A DNA stretch of 64,000 bases from Azoarcus sp. Aa7. Lineage in GTDB: Bacteria; Pseudomonadota; Gammaproteobacteria; Burkholderiales; Rhodocyclaceae. The position numbers and the translations under genes are program-made. Of the stretch, positions 1 to 8,630 are shown in pieces. The stretch covers positions 78,619 through 142,618 of the forward strand of contig NZ_QVLR01000028.1 of NCBI RefSeq assembly GCF_014822185.1, in the 5' to 3' direction. Numbering within the stretch: the stretch's first letter is position 1; each line of letters begins with the position of its first letter. The notes under the pieces are model-generated. The model had not been told where the DNA came from, ran no database searches, and saw only the letters and a program-made list of their open reading frames with translations.

Positions 1-1
1 A

Positions 2-190
2 CGCGAATTCATGCGCGGCCGCCTGGCCCTCGTCGAGGGCCGCCAGACGGTGCGGCTCGCCGGCGCGCAGGGTTCGGGCGTGCTGCGTTCGATGTCGGAA
101 GCCAATTGCTTCATCGTGCTGCCGGAAGAGCGCGGCGACGTCCTCGCCGGCGAGACGGTGCAAGTGCAGATCTTCGACGGCCTCGTGTAA
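2..190 (+). CDS. moeA: Molybdopterin molybdenumtransferase MoeA, C-terminal fragment
   Basis: The gene enters from the left edge; only the last 62 codons and the stop are present. The fragment contains [14 protein letters not shown] and a following V.AGE.V.V..FDGLV tail, the typical end of domain IV of MoeA. MoeA inserts molybdate into adenylated molybdopterin in the last step of molybdenum cofactor synthesis in the cytoplasm. The catalytic domains lie outside the window, so the call rests on the C-terminal signature alone. The stop is 22 bases before rpiA, which runs in the same direction. Confidence 0.75.
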   Translation, partial: REFMRGRLALVEGRQTVRLAGAQGSGVLRSMSEANCFIVLPEERGDVLAGETVQVQIFDGLV

Positions 191-212
191 GACCCACCCA
201 CAGGAATACCCC

Positions 213-881
213 ATGAATCAGGACGAACTGAAGAAGGCCGCGGCGCGCGCGGCGCTGGACTACGTCGAGGACGGCATGATCGTCGGCGTCGGCACGGGCT
301 CGACGGTCAATCACTTCATCGACGGCCTGGCCGAAATGCGCGGCCGCATCGCGGGTGCCGTTTCGAGTTCGGAAGCCAGCGCACGCCGGCTCGAGGGCTA
401 CGGCATTCCGCTGATCGGCCTCAACGACGTGACGGAGCTGCAGCTCTATGTGGACGGGGCAGACGAGATCGACAGCGGCTTCGCGATGATCAAGGGCGGC
501 GGCGGCGCACTGACGCGCGAGAAGATCGTCGCTGCGGTTGCCGAGCGTTTCGTGTGCATCTGCGACCAGTCGAAACTCGTGAGCTGCCTGGGCGCCTTCC
601 CGCTGCCCGTGGAGGTGATCCCGATGGCGCGCGCCTACGTCGAGCGCCGCCTCGCCCGGATCGGCGGACGCCCCGCGCTGCGCGAGGGTTTCGTGACCGA
701 CAACGGCAACCTGATCCTGGACGTGCACGGCCTGCGCATTCCGGAGCCGCAAGCCTTGGAAACGGAGATCAACCAGATCACCGGCGTCGTGACCAACGGC
801 CTGTTTGCGCTGCGCGGCGCCGACCTGCTGCTGATGGCCACGCCGACGGGTGTCGAGCGGCGCGTCGCCGCGAGCTCCTGA
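213..881 (+). CDS. rpiA: Ribose-5-phosphate isomerase A
   Basis: This enzyme interconverts ribose 5-phosphate and ribulose 5-phosphate in the non-oxidative pentose phosphate pathway, and would supply the substrate of the phosphoribulokinase encoded downstream. The 222-residue length matches the family (E. coli 219). The phosphate loop GVGTGST is at residues 25-31 and DGADE at 81-85. D81, D84, K94 and E103, the catalytic set known from the E. coli enzyme, fall at the same numbers here. A GGA ribosome-binding sequence precedes the ATG. It may be cotranscribed with moeA. Nothing unusual was seen. Confidence 0.96.
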   Translation: MNQDELKKAAARAALDYVEDGMIVGVGTGSTVNHFIDGLAEMRGRIAGAVSSSEASARRLEGYGIPLIGLNDVTELQLYVDGADEIDSGFAMIKGGGGALTREKIVAAVAERFVCICDQSKLVSCLGAFPLPVEVIPMARAYVERRLARIGGRPALREGFVTDNGNLILDVHGLRIPEPQALETEINQITGVVTNGLFALRGADLLLMATPTGVERRVAASS

Positions 882-950
882 GCCGCAACCACCTGTGCAA
901 TATTTCCGTCACATTCGCCTGCTAGCCTCGCGCTCTCTCGGGACCGGAAC

Positions 951-1658
951 ATGAAAATGAGCAAGCACACCTACACGCAGTTTGACAACGAGCTGGAAGC
1001 CATCCGCAAGCGCCTGCTGGAAATGGGCGGCCTGGTGGCCCAGCAGCTGACGCGTGCGATCGAAGGGCTCGGGACGGGCAACCACGAGCTGCTGGAACAG
1101 GTCATCGCGGATGACCGCAAGGTCAACGACGAGGAAGTCGCGCTCGACGATGCCTGCATCCATGTCATCGCGCGTCATGCCCCCGCCGCCGGGGACCTGC
1201 GCATGGTCATGACGATGATCCAGATGATCACCGACCTCGAACGCATCGGCGACGAGGCCAAGAAGATCGCCAAGGCCGGCCGCCAGATCATCGACTCGGA
1301 CGCCGCCTTCGTTCCCAAGGTCGAGCTGCGCCATGTGTCGTCGATGGTCGTCGAGATGCTGCAGGGCGCGCTCGATGCCTTCGCGCGCATGGACCCGACG
1401 GCGTCGCCCGAGATCGTGCGGCGCGACAAGGAGGTCGATGCGATCTTCAAGGGCATCATGCGCCAGCTGATCACCTACATGATGGAAGATCCCCGCGTGA
1501 TCACGCGTTCGCTGGACGTGCTGTTCATCGCCAAGTCGATCGAGCGCATCGGCGACCACACGAAGAACCTCTCCGAATACGTCGTGTACATGGTCAAGGG
1601 CCGCGACGTGCGCCACGAAGGCGTCGAGGCGCTGGAACGCGCTTCCGGCGCCAGCTGA
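951..1658 (+). CDS. phoU: Phosphate signalling/transport regulator PhoU
   Basis: PhoU is a peripheral cytoplasmic protein that couples the Pst phosphate transporter to the PhoR/PhoB system and restrains phosphate uptake. The 235-residue protein is all-helical with two PhoU repeats, each carrying the metal-binding type motif: ERIGDEA in the first half and ERIGDHTKNL in the second. It starts 69 bases after rpiA and is followed by a strong terminator. No pstSCAB or phoB/phoR gene is in the window, so this phoU is away from its usual partners, or they lie elsewhere. A polyphosphate-using kinase is 4 kb away. Confidence 0.95.
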   Translation: MKMSKHTYTQFDNELEAIRKRLLEMGGLVAQQLTRAIEGLGTGNHELLEQVIADDRKVNDEEVALDDACIHVIARHAPAAGDLRMVMTMIQMITDLERIGDEAKKIAKAGRQIIDSDAAFVPKVELRHVSSMVVEMLQGALDAFARMDPTASPEIVRRDKEVDAIFKGIMRQLITYMMEDPRVITRSLDVLFIAKSIERIGDHTKNLSEYVVYMVKGRDVRHEGVEALERASGAS

Positions 1659-1693
1659 CGGCCATCACGCCGCCCTGCGGCGGCGGCCGATGC

Positions 1694-1723
1694 AAAAAGG
1701 GATGGCCGCGGCCATCCCTTTTT
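1694..1723. terminator. Bidirectional intrinsic terminator between phoU and yggX
   Basis: A perfect 30-base palindrome. A 14-base arm beginning with five A and ending in GGCC is followed by two central bases and the exact complement ending in five T. The A-run and T-run make it a terminator for both convergent genes, phoU (+) and yggX (-). Confidence 0.9.
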
Positions 1724-1755
1724 CATTCAGTCACGCCGCATTCCGAGGTGGGCGC

Positions 1756-2028
1756 TCACTGCGCGGGCGGAACGTAGCCGCCGACCTGGTCGGCGCCGCC
1801 TTCGAAGAAATGCTTCTCCATCTGCTCCGACAGGTACTTGCGCGCGCGCGCATCCATCAGGTTCAGGCGGTTCTCGTTGATCAGCATGGTCTGGTACTTG
1901 ACCCACTGCTGCCAGGCTTCCTTCGAGACGTTGTCGAAGATGCGCTTTCCGAGCGCACCGGGAACCGGGGGCAGGTCCAGCCCCTCCGCCTCGCGACCAA
2001 GCTTGATGCAATTGACCATACGGGCCAT
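1756..2028 (-). CDS. yggX: Oxidative damage protection protein / Fe(2+)-trafficking protein YggX
   Basis: A 90-residue cytoplasmic protein of the YggX family, which protects Fe-S enzymes from oxidative damage and helps move ferrous iron. The N-terminus has the conserved Cys7 in the VNCIKL segment, followed by REAEG, GKRI, KEAW..W and the TMLINE block. It is the last gene of a leftward run argA - diguanylate cyclase - yggX. Its start codon is three bases after the cyclase stop, with an AGAGGA ribosome-binding sequence overlapping the end of that gene, which suggests translational coupling. Confidence 0.95.
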   Translation of the reverse strand: MARMVNCIKLGREAEGLDLPPVPGALGKRIFDNVSKEAWQQWVKYQTMLINENRLNLMDARARKYLSEQMEKHFFEGGADQVGGYVPPAQ

Positions 2029-2031
2029 CGT

Positions 2032-3768
2032 TCAGTCCTCTCTTCTGCAATCGGGTTCATCGGATTCGGTGGGCCTCATTCTAGCGGATTCGCCCGCGCA
2101 GCTCGCTGCCATGGTCCATTGATCGCGGCCGCCGCTCTTCGAGCGGTACATGGCCTGATCGGCCGCCGCGATCAACTGTTCGGCAGAAGGGGCGTGGCGC
2201 GGGTAGATCGCGATGCCGAGGCTCGCGGTGATGCCCACGGTGCGCCCGCCGAAGTCGAAACGCAGCCCCTCGATCACTTCGATGATACGGCGCGCCAGCT
2301 CGCACAGTTCGCTCTCGCCCGCATCGGGCGCCACCACGCCGAACTCGTCGCCGCCCAGGCGGCAGAACATCTCGTTGCGGCGGATGACGTCGCCGACCTT
2401 CTCGGCCAGGGCGACCAACACCTCGTCGCCGGCCTGATGGCCGAACTCGTCGTTGATCGGCTTGAAGTCGTCGAGGTCGATCGCCACAAGCCCGACCTGG
2501 CCGCCACGGCGCGAGGCTTCGGCAAGCTGCCGGTCGAGCTCCTCGTGGAAGCGCCGGCGGTTGTAGAGGCCGGTCAGCGGATCGTGTTCCGCCAGTTCGA
2601 CCAGACGCTGCGCGGTGCGGCGCTGCTCGGTGACGTCCTCGTAGATCCACAAACGCCCGATGCCGCGGCGCCCCTGCACGGCCTCGACCAGCGCGGCGAT
2701 GTCCGTGACGATGCGGCCATCCTTGAAATGCACTTCGTGGGGCTCGCTGACGACATAGGTGCGCAGCACCGCGTCGATGTGCTCGAAGTAGGCCTCGGGC
2801 TGCTCGATCAGTTCGGCGACACGGCTCTGCAGCACGACGTCGCGCATGCCGATGAGGTTCTCGTCGGGCGGGAAGCCCCAGATGTCGAGCATCGCGCGGT
2901 TGTAATAGAGCACGCGGTGGTCGCGATCCATGAACAGGATGCCCAGGCGGATGACGTTGAGCAACGCGGACAGGCGCTGACGCTCGTCGTTCGAGCGCGC
3001 CAGGTAGCGCTCGCGCAGCGCCTGTGCACGCCGCAGCTCGGTGACGGTTTCGAGGAGTTTGTATTCGGCTTCCTTGCGCGCCTGGATGTCCTCGGCCGAC
3101 ATCCGGAGGCCGGCCGGCTGCCCTCCCTCCCGGCCGAGCGGCCGCCAGTGGCAGGCCACCCAGCAGATGTGGCCGTCCTCGCGCAGCAGGCGCATCTCGA
3201 AATCCTCGCCCAGGCTTCCCTCGGCGACGCGCTGCGCCATGCGCTGGCAATAGCGGCGGTCGGATTCGTGCACCAGCAGGGCGAGCGCATCGGGTGCTTC
3301 GAGGCAGGCTGCGGGACGCCAGCCCGTCAGCCGTTCGATCGACGGGCTGATCCAGGTCAGGCGCCCGCGCATGTCGAACAGGGCTTCGACGCCATGCACG
3401 CCTTCGGCGATTTCGCGCAGGCGGGACACGCCGACGGCAACCGCATCCAGCCGCTTCGCATGATCGGCTGCCGGCTCGCCCGCCCCGGCGCCGGCGCCGG
3501 CGGAAAGATGCACGACGGCGTCCAGTGCATCGAGGCGCGACCCGATCGCCGCGTCGTCGCCTGTCTGCCGGCGGACCGCCGCGTTGGCGCAGATAAACGC
3601 GACCGCGGCACTCACCCCCCCTGCTGGGAGGAGCACGAGGGCCAGCAGGCCCCACTCGCCGGCGACGCCGAAATACGCACCTGCCAGCGCGCCAAGGCCC
3701 GCAAGGAGGCCCCCCGCCACGCCGGCCAGGGCCGGAGCGACCCGCGAAGGGGCTTCCTTTCCGCTCAC
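2032..3768 (-). CDS. Membrane diguanylate cyclase with two PAS domains
   Basis: Two N-terminal hydrophobic helices (roughly residues 10-65) anchor the protein. Then come a PAS domain (about 125-235), a second PAS domain (about 265-385) and a GGDEF domain (about 395-555). The catalytic RLGGDEF is intact, so c-di-GMP synthesis from GTP is expected. The allosteric inhibitory site reads RRNE, with Glu where RxxD has Asp, so product inhibition may be weak. I chose the GTG at 3768 because GGAGG lies just upstream; an ATG at 3801 would add 11 residues. It sits between argA and yggX. The signal sensed by the PAS domains cannot be told. Confidence 0.88.
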   Translation of the reverse strand: MSGKEAPSRVAPALAGVAGGLLAGLGALAGAYFGVAGEWGLLALVLLPAGGVSAAVAFICANAAVRRQTGDDAAIGSRLDALDAVVHLSAGAGAGAGEPAADHAKRLDAVAVGVSRLREIAEGVHGVEALFDMRGRLTWISPSIERLTGWRPAACLEAPDALALLVHESDRRYCQRMAQRVAEGSLGEDFEMRLLREDGHICWVACHWRPLGREGGQPAGLRMSAEDIQARKEAEYKLLETVTELRRAQALRERYLARSNDERQRLSALLNVIRLGILFMDRDHRVLYYNRAMLDIWGFPPDENLIGMRDVVLQSRVAELIEQPEAYFEHIDAVLRTYVVSEPHEVHFKDGRIVTDIAALVEAVQGRRGIGRLWIYEDVTEQRRTAQRLVELAEHDPLTGLYNRRRFHEELDRQLAEASRRGGQVGLVAIDLDDFKPINDEFGHQAGDEVLVALAEKVGDVIRRNEMFCRLGGDEFGVVAPDAGESELCELARRIIEVIEGLRFDFGGRTVGITASLGIAIYPRHAPSAEQLIAAADQAMYRSKSGGRDQWTMAASCAGESARMRPTESDEPDCRRED

Positions 3769-3826
3769 GAGGCCTCCGCACGCATGCCGCACGCGCACCA
3801 TCGGCCGGACAATGCGCGCGCGTCCG

Positions 3827-5206
3827 TCATAGCTTCTTCACGAACACTTTCGAGCGGCGCTGGTAGTTGTACAGGTCGCGCTTCTTCTGCGGCAGCGCCT
3901 CGGGGCCGATCTCGCTGAAACCGCGCTCGCGGAACCAGTGCGCGGTACGCGTCGTGAGCACGAACAGGCGCTCGAGGCGCTGGTTGCGCGCGCGCTGCTC
4001 GATGCGGCGCAACAGCTGGTCGCCGAGACCCGCGCGGCGATACTCGGGCGTGACGGCAAGGCAGGCGAGTTCCGCGGCACGCTCGTCGGAAAACGGGTAC
4101 AGCGCCGCACAGCCGACCAGCACACCGTCGTGCTCGACGACCGAGAAGCGGTCGATCTCCTGCTCCAGAAGTTCGCGCCCGCGCCGCACCAGCGTACCGT
4201 CCGCCTCCATCGGCGAGATCAGCGCGACCAGCGCGGCGACATCCTCGAAACCCGCGTCGCGCAGCCGGAACAGCGGATCGCGCGACACGACGGTGCCCAC
4301 CCCGGCGTGGGTGAAGAACTCCAGCAGCAGGCCGCCGTCCTTGTCGTGGTCGATGAGGTGCACGCGCGCCACGCCGCGGCGCACCGCGCGGATCGCGCAC
4401 GGCAGGTAAAGGTCGAGATCCTCGGTAAGCCCTTCGCCGGCGTTGAACATGCGCTCGGCCTCGTCGGCGGTCACCGAATCGATCAGGCGCTGGTCCGCAT
4501 CCAGCAGGCCCGGGGCGTCGCACAGGTAGATGAGCTTCTCCGCCTTCACCGCGACGGCGACCGCCTCGGCGACCTCCTCCATGCTGAGGTTGAAGATCTC
4601 GCCCGCCGGCGACACCCCCATCGGCGAGATCAGCACGACATTCTGCTGATCGAGGTCGGCGTTGATCTCCTCGGCGATGATCTTGCGCACGGCCCCCGTG
4701 TATTGGTAGTCGACGCCGTCGACGACACCGACCGGGCGGGCCGTGATGAAGTTGCCGCCCGTCACGCGCATGTAACTGCCTGCCATCGGCGTGTTCGGCA
4801 GCCCCTGCGACAGCAGCGCCTCGACTTCGAGGCGCGTCACCGCCATCGCGGCCTTCACGCATTCGAGCGCATCGGCGTCGGTGACGCGCAGCCCGTTGTG
4901 ATAGCGCGGCTCCAGCCCGCGGCGCGCGAGCTCCGCTTCGATCTGCGGCCGGGCGCCATGCACGAGCACGAGGCGGATGCCCAGCGCGGCCAGCAGGTTG
5001 CAGTCGTAGGCGAGGCTCTGGGCGCGCGCGCCGGCGGCCACTTCCCCGCCGAAGGCGATGACGAAGGTGCGCCCGCGAAACGCATGGATGTAGGGCGCGG
5101 CCCCGCGCACCCAGGCCACGAACTGCTCCGTCGATGCCGCGATGTCGGATGCCGCGGGATTGGGGTTGGGGTTGGGGTTGGGGTTGGGGTTGGAGTTGCC
5201 GCTCAA
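3827..5206 (-). CDS. argA: Amino-acid N-acetyltransferase (N-acetylglutamate synthase) ArgA
   Basis: This enzyme transfers acetyl from acetyl-CoA to glutamate, the first step of arginine synthesis. The N-terminal amino-acid-kinase-like domain (from about residue 40; FGGE and LVHGARPQI are visible) binds the arginine inhibitor. The C-terminal GNAT domain has the acetyl-CoA loop EYRRAGLGDQLL. The only start before the first domain in the long frame is a TTG at 5206, which puts an Asn-Pro repeat encoded by a hexanucleotide tandem at residues 6-17. A GTG at 5119 has a better ribosome-binding sequence (GGAG, 6 bases away) and would leave the repeat in the leader. A diguanylate cyclase gene follows. 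Confidence 0.93.
   Translation of the reverse strand: MSGNSNPNPNPNPNPNPAASDIAASTEQFVAWVRGAAPYIHAFRGRTFVIAFGGEVAAGARAQSLAYDCNLLAALGIRLVLVHGARPQIEAELARRGLEPRYHNGLRVTDADALECVKAAMAVTRLEVEALLSQGLPNTPMAGSYMRVTGGNFITARPVGVVDGVDYQYTGAVRKIIAEEINADLDQQNVVLISPMGVSPAGEIFNLSMEEVAEAVAVAVKAEKLIYLCDAPGLLDADQRLIDSVTADEAERMFNAGEGLTEDLDLYLPCAIRAVRRGVARVHLIDHDKDGGLLLEFFTHAGVGTVVSRDPLFRLRDAGFEDVAALVALISPMEADGTLVRRGRELLEQEIDRFSVVEHDGVLVGCAALYPFSDERAAELACLAVTPEYRRAGLGDQLLRRIEQRARNQRLERLFVLTTRTAHWFRERGFSEIGPEALPQKKRDLYNYQRRSKVFVKKL
5160..5195. repeat. TTGGGG hexanucleotide tandem repeat (5 perfect copies plus 1 variant)
   Basis: Five perfect TTGGGG units run from 5160 to 5189, followed by a degenerate TTGGAG. The unit is the ciliate telomere repeat by chance, and four or more G4 runs on the + strand could form a G-quadruplex. 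It lies at the 5' end of argA, on that gene's template strand. Each unit is two codons (Asn-Pro), so copy-number slippage would keep the frame. Confidence 0.9.
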
Positions 5207-5356
5207 ATCGTCACCATCAAGAAATCTGAAACTTCGCCGGATGCGGCGCAGCGCACGCGAGTCCGGTCCATTCTAGCGGAATACACCACACATCGCGCCG
5301 CGCGTCGCGGCGTGACCGCCGCACGCGATCTGGGCATCCGCACGCAGTCCCGTCCG

Positions 5357-6844
5357 TCAGCGCCGCAGTGCGGATTCGAGCCGCTCGCACAGCGTGCGCA
5401 GCACCTTGATGCGGGCAAACAGCTTGTTGTCCGCCTCGACCAGGGTCCACGGCGAGGTTTCGGTGCTGGTACGGTCGACCATGTCGCACACGGCGCGGGC
5501 GTAGTCGTCCCAGCGTTCGCGGTTGCGCCAGTCCTCGGCGGTGATCTTGAAGCGCTTGTGCGCTTCGGCTTCGCGCGCGCGGAAACGTTCCAGCTGCTCG
5601 TCCTTGCCGATCTGCAGCCAGAACTTGACCACCACCGCCCCGGCGCCGGCCAGCTGGTCCTCGAAGTCGTTGATCTCCGAGTACGCGCGCATCCAGTCCG
5701 CCTCCGAGCAGAAGCCCTCCACACGCTCGACGAGGACGCGGCCGTACCACGAGCGATCGAAGATCGCCACCCTGCCCTGACGCGGCAGATGCCGCCAGAA
5801 GCGCCACAGGTAGGGCTGGGCGCGCTCCTCTTCGGTCGGCGCGGCCACCGGCACGACGTTGTACTGGCGCGCGTCGAGCGCGGCGGTGACGCGGCGTATC
5901 GCGCCGCCCTTCCCTGCGGCATCCGCGCCCTCGAAGACGAGCACGAGCGAGCGGCCGCGGAAAGCCTCGTCGCGCGTGAGCAGCGCGAGCCGCCCCTGAT
6001 AGCGTTCGAGGAGCTCCTGGTATTCCTTCTTGTCCAGCGGCTGCCGCAGCATGAGGCTGTTGAGCAGGTTGCGCGAATCGGGCGCGGGCGGCAGCGGGGG
6101 CGCGGTCTGGCGCGCCACCCAATGACGCGCGCCGGCATCGAGCCGCTTGCGCAAGGCATCGAGCAGCGTGCGCGCAACGAAGAGCTCGCGGTAGCACGGA
6201 TCGGAACCGTCCACGATCATCCACGGTGCATCGCCGGTGCTGGTATGACGCAGCGTGTGTTCGGCCACCTCGCGATAGCGGTCGTAACGCTCGTAGGAAT
6301 GCCAGTCCTGCTCGGTGACCCGCCAGCGCGTGCGCGGATCCTTTTCCAGCGCCTTGAGGCGCTTGCGCTGCCCGTCCTTCGACAGGTGGAACCACACTTT
6401 CAGGAGCAGCACGCCCTCACGCACCAGCATCGCCTCGAAGCGGTTGATCTCGTCGAGGCGCTGGTCGAGGTCGGCCTTCTTCGACACCTTCTCGACGCGT
6501 TCGCGCATCGGGTCCGTGTACCAGTTGCCGAACAGGATGCCGATGCGCCCGCGCGGCGGCAGCGCGCGCCAGAAGCGCCACATGAAGGGGCGCTCGGCCT
6601 CGTCGGTGGTCGGCGAATCGAAGGCCAGTGTCTGGATGTGGCGCGGGTCCATCCATTCGTTGAGGAGATTCACCGTCTCGCCCTTCCCGGCGCCGTCGAT
6701 GCCGTTGATCAGCACGACGACGGCAAAGGATTTCGCTTCGAGGAGATCGAACTGCGCATCGAGCAGCTGCGCGCGCAGCTCCGGCTCGGCCGCGTCGTAT
6801 TCGTCCTTGTCGATCCTGTGGCCCAGTTCAGCCGATTCGAACAT
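5357..6844 (-). CDS. pap: Polyphosphate:AMP phosphotransferase (two-domain PPK2, class II)
   Basis: Class II PPK2 enzymes phosphorylate AMP to ADP using inorganic polyphosphate. The 495 residues form two fused PPK2 domains. The N-terminal domain has Walker A GIDGAGKGE at 48-56, but its Walker B position reads FGNWY instead of DRSWY. The C-terminal domain has Walker A GADAAGKGG at 306-314 and the full DRSWYGR at 363-369, so the second half is probably the active one, as known for this class. A strong GAGGAGG ribosome-binding sequence overlaps the rsmE stop, implying coupling to rsmE. Confidence 0.93.
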   Translation of the reverse strand: MFESAELGHRIDKDEYDAAEPELRAQLLDAQFDLLEAKSFAVVVLINGIDGAGKGETVNLLNEWMDPRHIQTLAFDSPTTDEAERPFMWRFWRALPPRGRIGILFGNWYTDPMRERVEKVSKKADLDQRLDEINRFEAMLVREGVLLLKVWFHLSKDGQRKRLKALEKDPRTRWRVTEQDWHSYERYDRYREVAEHTLRHTSTGDAPWMIVDGSDPCYRELFVARTLLDALRKRLDAGARHWVARQTAPPLPPAPDSRNLLNSLMLRQPLDKKEYQELLERYQGRLALLTRDEAFRGRSLVLVFEGADAAGKGGAIRRVTAALDARQYNVVPVAAPTEEERAQPYLWRFWRHLPRQGRVAIFDRSWYGRVLVERVEGFCSEADWMRAYSEINDFEDQLAGAGAVVVKFWLQIGKDEQLERFRAREAEAHKRFKITAEDWRNRERWDDYARAVCDMVDRTSTETSPWTLVEADNKLFARIKVLRTLCERLESALRR

Positions 6845-6856
6845 CGCCCAGCCTCC

Positions 6857-7579
6857 TCAAAAGTCGCCCCACACGGCCTGCAGCGCGGCGACCGCGGCCA
6901 GCCCCGCGGTCTCGGTGCGCAGCACGCGCGGCCCCAGCCCCATGCCGGCGCAGCCCGCGCTGCGGCAGGCCGCGAGTTCGTCGTCGGACCAGCCCCCTTC
7001 CGGACCGATCAGCAGATGCACCTCCCCCGCCGGGCGCCGCGCGTCGAGCAGGCGCTGCGTGGCCGCCGGATCGAGGATCAGGCGCACGCCCTCGCAGGGA
7101 CGTGCAAGGTAGTCGCGCAGTCCGGCGATCGGCGCGACTACCGGTACGCGGTTGCGTCCGCTCTGCTCGCACGCCGACACGGCGACCTGCTGCCAGTGCT
7201 CGACGCGCTTGGCCGCACGCTCGCCGGCAAGCCGCAGCACGGAACGTTCCGCCTGCACCGGCACGACGGCGGCAACACCCAGCTCGACCGCCTTCTGCAC
7301 GATCCAGTCCATCTTGTCGCCGCTCGCGAGGGCCTGCACCAGCACCAGCCGCAGCGGCGACTCGCGCTCTACGCCGCGCCGCGCCTGCAGTTCGGCGAAG
7401 CACTGCTTGCCGCACAGCCGCAGTACGGCCGGAATCTCGCCGCCGGTGCCGTCGAACAGGACGACAGGATCACCGTCGCGCAGCCGCAGCACGCGCGCGG
7501 CATGATGGGCCAGCGCCTCGGGCAGCTGGATCTCGCCGGAAGCCGGCAGCGGGAGTGGGTAAAAGAAGCGCGAAATCAT
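6857..7579 (-). CDS. rsmE: 16S rRNA (uracil-1498-N3)-methyltransferase RsmE
   Basis: RsmE is an S-adenosylmethionine-dependent SPOUT-fold enzyme that methylates U1498 in the decoding region of 16S rRNA. The 240-residue protein has the family's knot motifs IGPEGG at 191-196 and LGPRVLRTETA at 215-225, and an N-terminal PUA-like RNA-binding part. It is the first gene of rsmE-pap; the two are 12 bases apart. A TATAAT box sits only 8 bases before the ATG, with no ribosome-binding sequence, so a leaderless transcript is possible. Confidence 0.95.
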   Translation of the reverse strand: MISRFFYPLPLPASGEIQLPEALAHHAARVLRLRDGDPVVLFDGTGGEIPAVLRLCGKQCFAELQARRGVERESPLRLVLVQALASGDKMDWIVQKAVELGVAAVVPVQAERSVLRLAGERAAKRVEHWQQVAVSACEQSGRNRVPVVAPIAGLRDYLARPCEGVRLILDPAATQRLLDARRPAGEVHLLIGPEGGWSDDELAACRSAGCAGMGLGPRVLRTETAGLAAVAALQAVWGDF

Positions 7580-7587
7580 CGTGGTGT

Positions 7588-7593
7588 ATTATA
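7588..7593 (-). promoter_or_regulatory. Consensus -10 box just upstream of rsmE
   Basis: The minus strand reads TATAAT here, eight bases before the rsmE ATG. No good -35 hexamer is visible 16-18 bases upstream (the best candidate is GTCTCG). If used, transcription would begin at or within a base or two of the start codon. Confidence 0.4.
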
Positions 7594-7759
7594 AGGACAC
7601 TGCATCCCAGCGAGACCACGCGTCCGGCACGGCCATGATTTCCAGTGTTCCCGACCGCCCCTCATGCGCCTCCCCGGCGCCAGCCGACACGGCACGCAGG
7701 AATGCGCGGTCGCGCAAGGCCGCGGTCATCGCTTCGCACATGAGCGCGGGGCGCCGCTG

Positions 7760-8569
7760 ATGCCCACGGCCAGCCAACGGCTCGCCCAGGCGCGGGCGCT
7801 CGAATCGCTGGTGCGCGACGTCGCCCGCGAGGTGATCCTGCCGCGCTACCTCAAGACCGCACGCAACCGCAAGGCGGACGGCACGCTGTTCACCGAGGCC
7901 GACCTCGAATCGCAGCGCCGCTTTTCCGAGGAACTGCCCAAGCTGGCGCCCGGCGCCGTGCTCGGCGAGGAGATGAGCGCTGCGGAACAGGCACACATGT
8001 GGAGCGATGGACGACGCGGCCTGTGGTGCATCGACCCCATCGACGGCACGACGAATTTCGCCAACGGCATTCCCTTCTTCGCCGTCTCGATCGCCTATCT
8101 GGTCAATCACGAGCCACGCTTCGGCGTCGTCTACAACCCCGTCACCGACGAATCCTTCTACGCCGCCAAAGGCGCCGGCGCCTTCCTGAACGGCGTCGAA
8201 CTGCCACTGCGCGTGGCCGCGGCGCATCTGTCGGATGCGGTGGCCGGCATTGATTTCAAGCGCATCAGCCACCATCTCGGCGACGAGCTCGCGGTGCGGC
8301 CGCCCTATTTCTCGCAGCGCAATTTCGGCTCCAGCGCGCTCGAATGGTGCTTCGTCGCCGCGGGACGACTGGACGTGTACCTGCATGGCGGCCAGATGCT
8401 GTGGGACTATGCGGCGGGCAAGCTGATCCTGGATGAGGCGGGCGGCAAGGCAGCCGCACTGGACGGCAGCACAGGGATCGCGGGACCGTCGATCAAGCGC
8501 GGCGTGATCGCGGCCGCCAGCCCCGGGCTGTTCACCGACTGGCGCAACTGGGTAAGCGCCCACTCCTGA
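7760..8569 (+). CDS. Inositol-monophosphatase family phosphatase
   Basis: A 269-residue member of the Mg-dependent, Li-sensitive phosphatase family (inositol monophosphatase, histidinol-phosphatase and PAP phosphatase relatives). Metal ligands are visible: Glu in GEEM at about 70-72, the signature WCIDPIDGTTNF at 89-100, and the later WDYAAG block near the C-terminus. The substrate cannot be read from the sequence; it is not obviously SuhB. The open frame extends upstream to 7664, but the ATG at 7760 aligns with the family's start. It is divergent from rsmE and may lead into the 8631 gene. Confidence 0.85.
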   Translation: MPTASQRLAQARALESLVRDVAREVILPRYLKTARNRKADGTLFTEADLESQRRFSEELPKLAPGAVLGEEMSAAEQAHMWSDGRRGLWCIDPIDGTTNFANGIPFFAVSIAYLVNHEPRFGVVYNPVTDESFYAAKGAGAFLNGVELPLRVAAAHLSDAVAGIDFKRISHHLGDELAVRPPYFSQRNFGSSALEWCFVAAGRLDVYLHGGQMLWDYAAGKLILDEAGGKAAALDGSTGIAGPSIKRGVIAAASPGLFTDWRNWVSAHS

Positions 8570-8630
8570 TCGCCCGGCACCAGGCCGAAGGCGAACACAC
8601 ACGAATCAGCCACGCTCCCGGAACCGAGTC

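Noticed and set aside
891..921. Possible Pho box before phoU (CTGTGCA followed by CCGTCAC)
   Set aside because: The half-sites are 13 bases apart rather than 11 and each has mismatches to the PhoB consensus.
3938..7594. A 1218-codon open frame on the + strand opposite argA, pap and rsmE
   Set aside because: It is antisense to three well-supported genes, has low-complexity Arg/His/Ala-rich composition typical of GC-rich shadow frames, and no recognisable domain.
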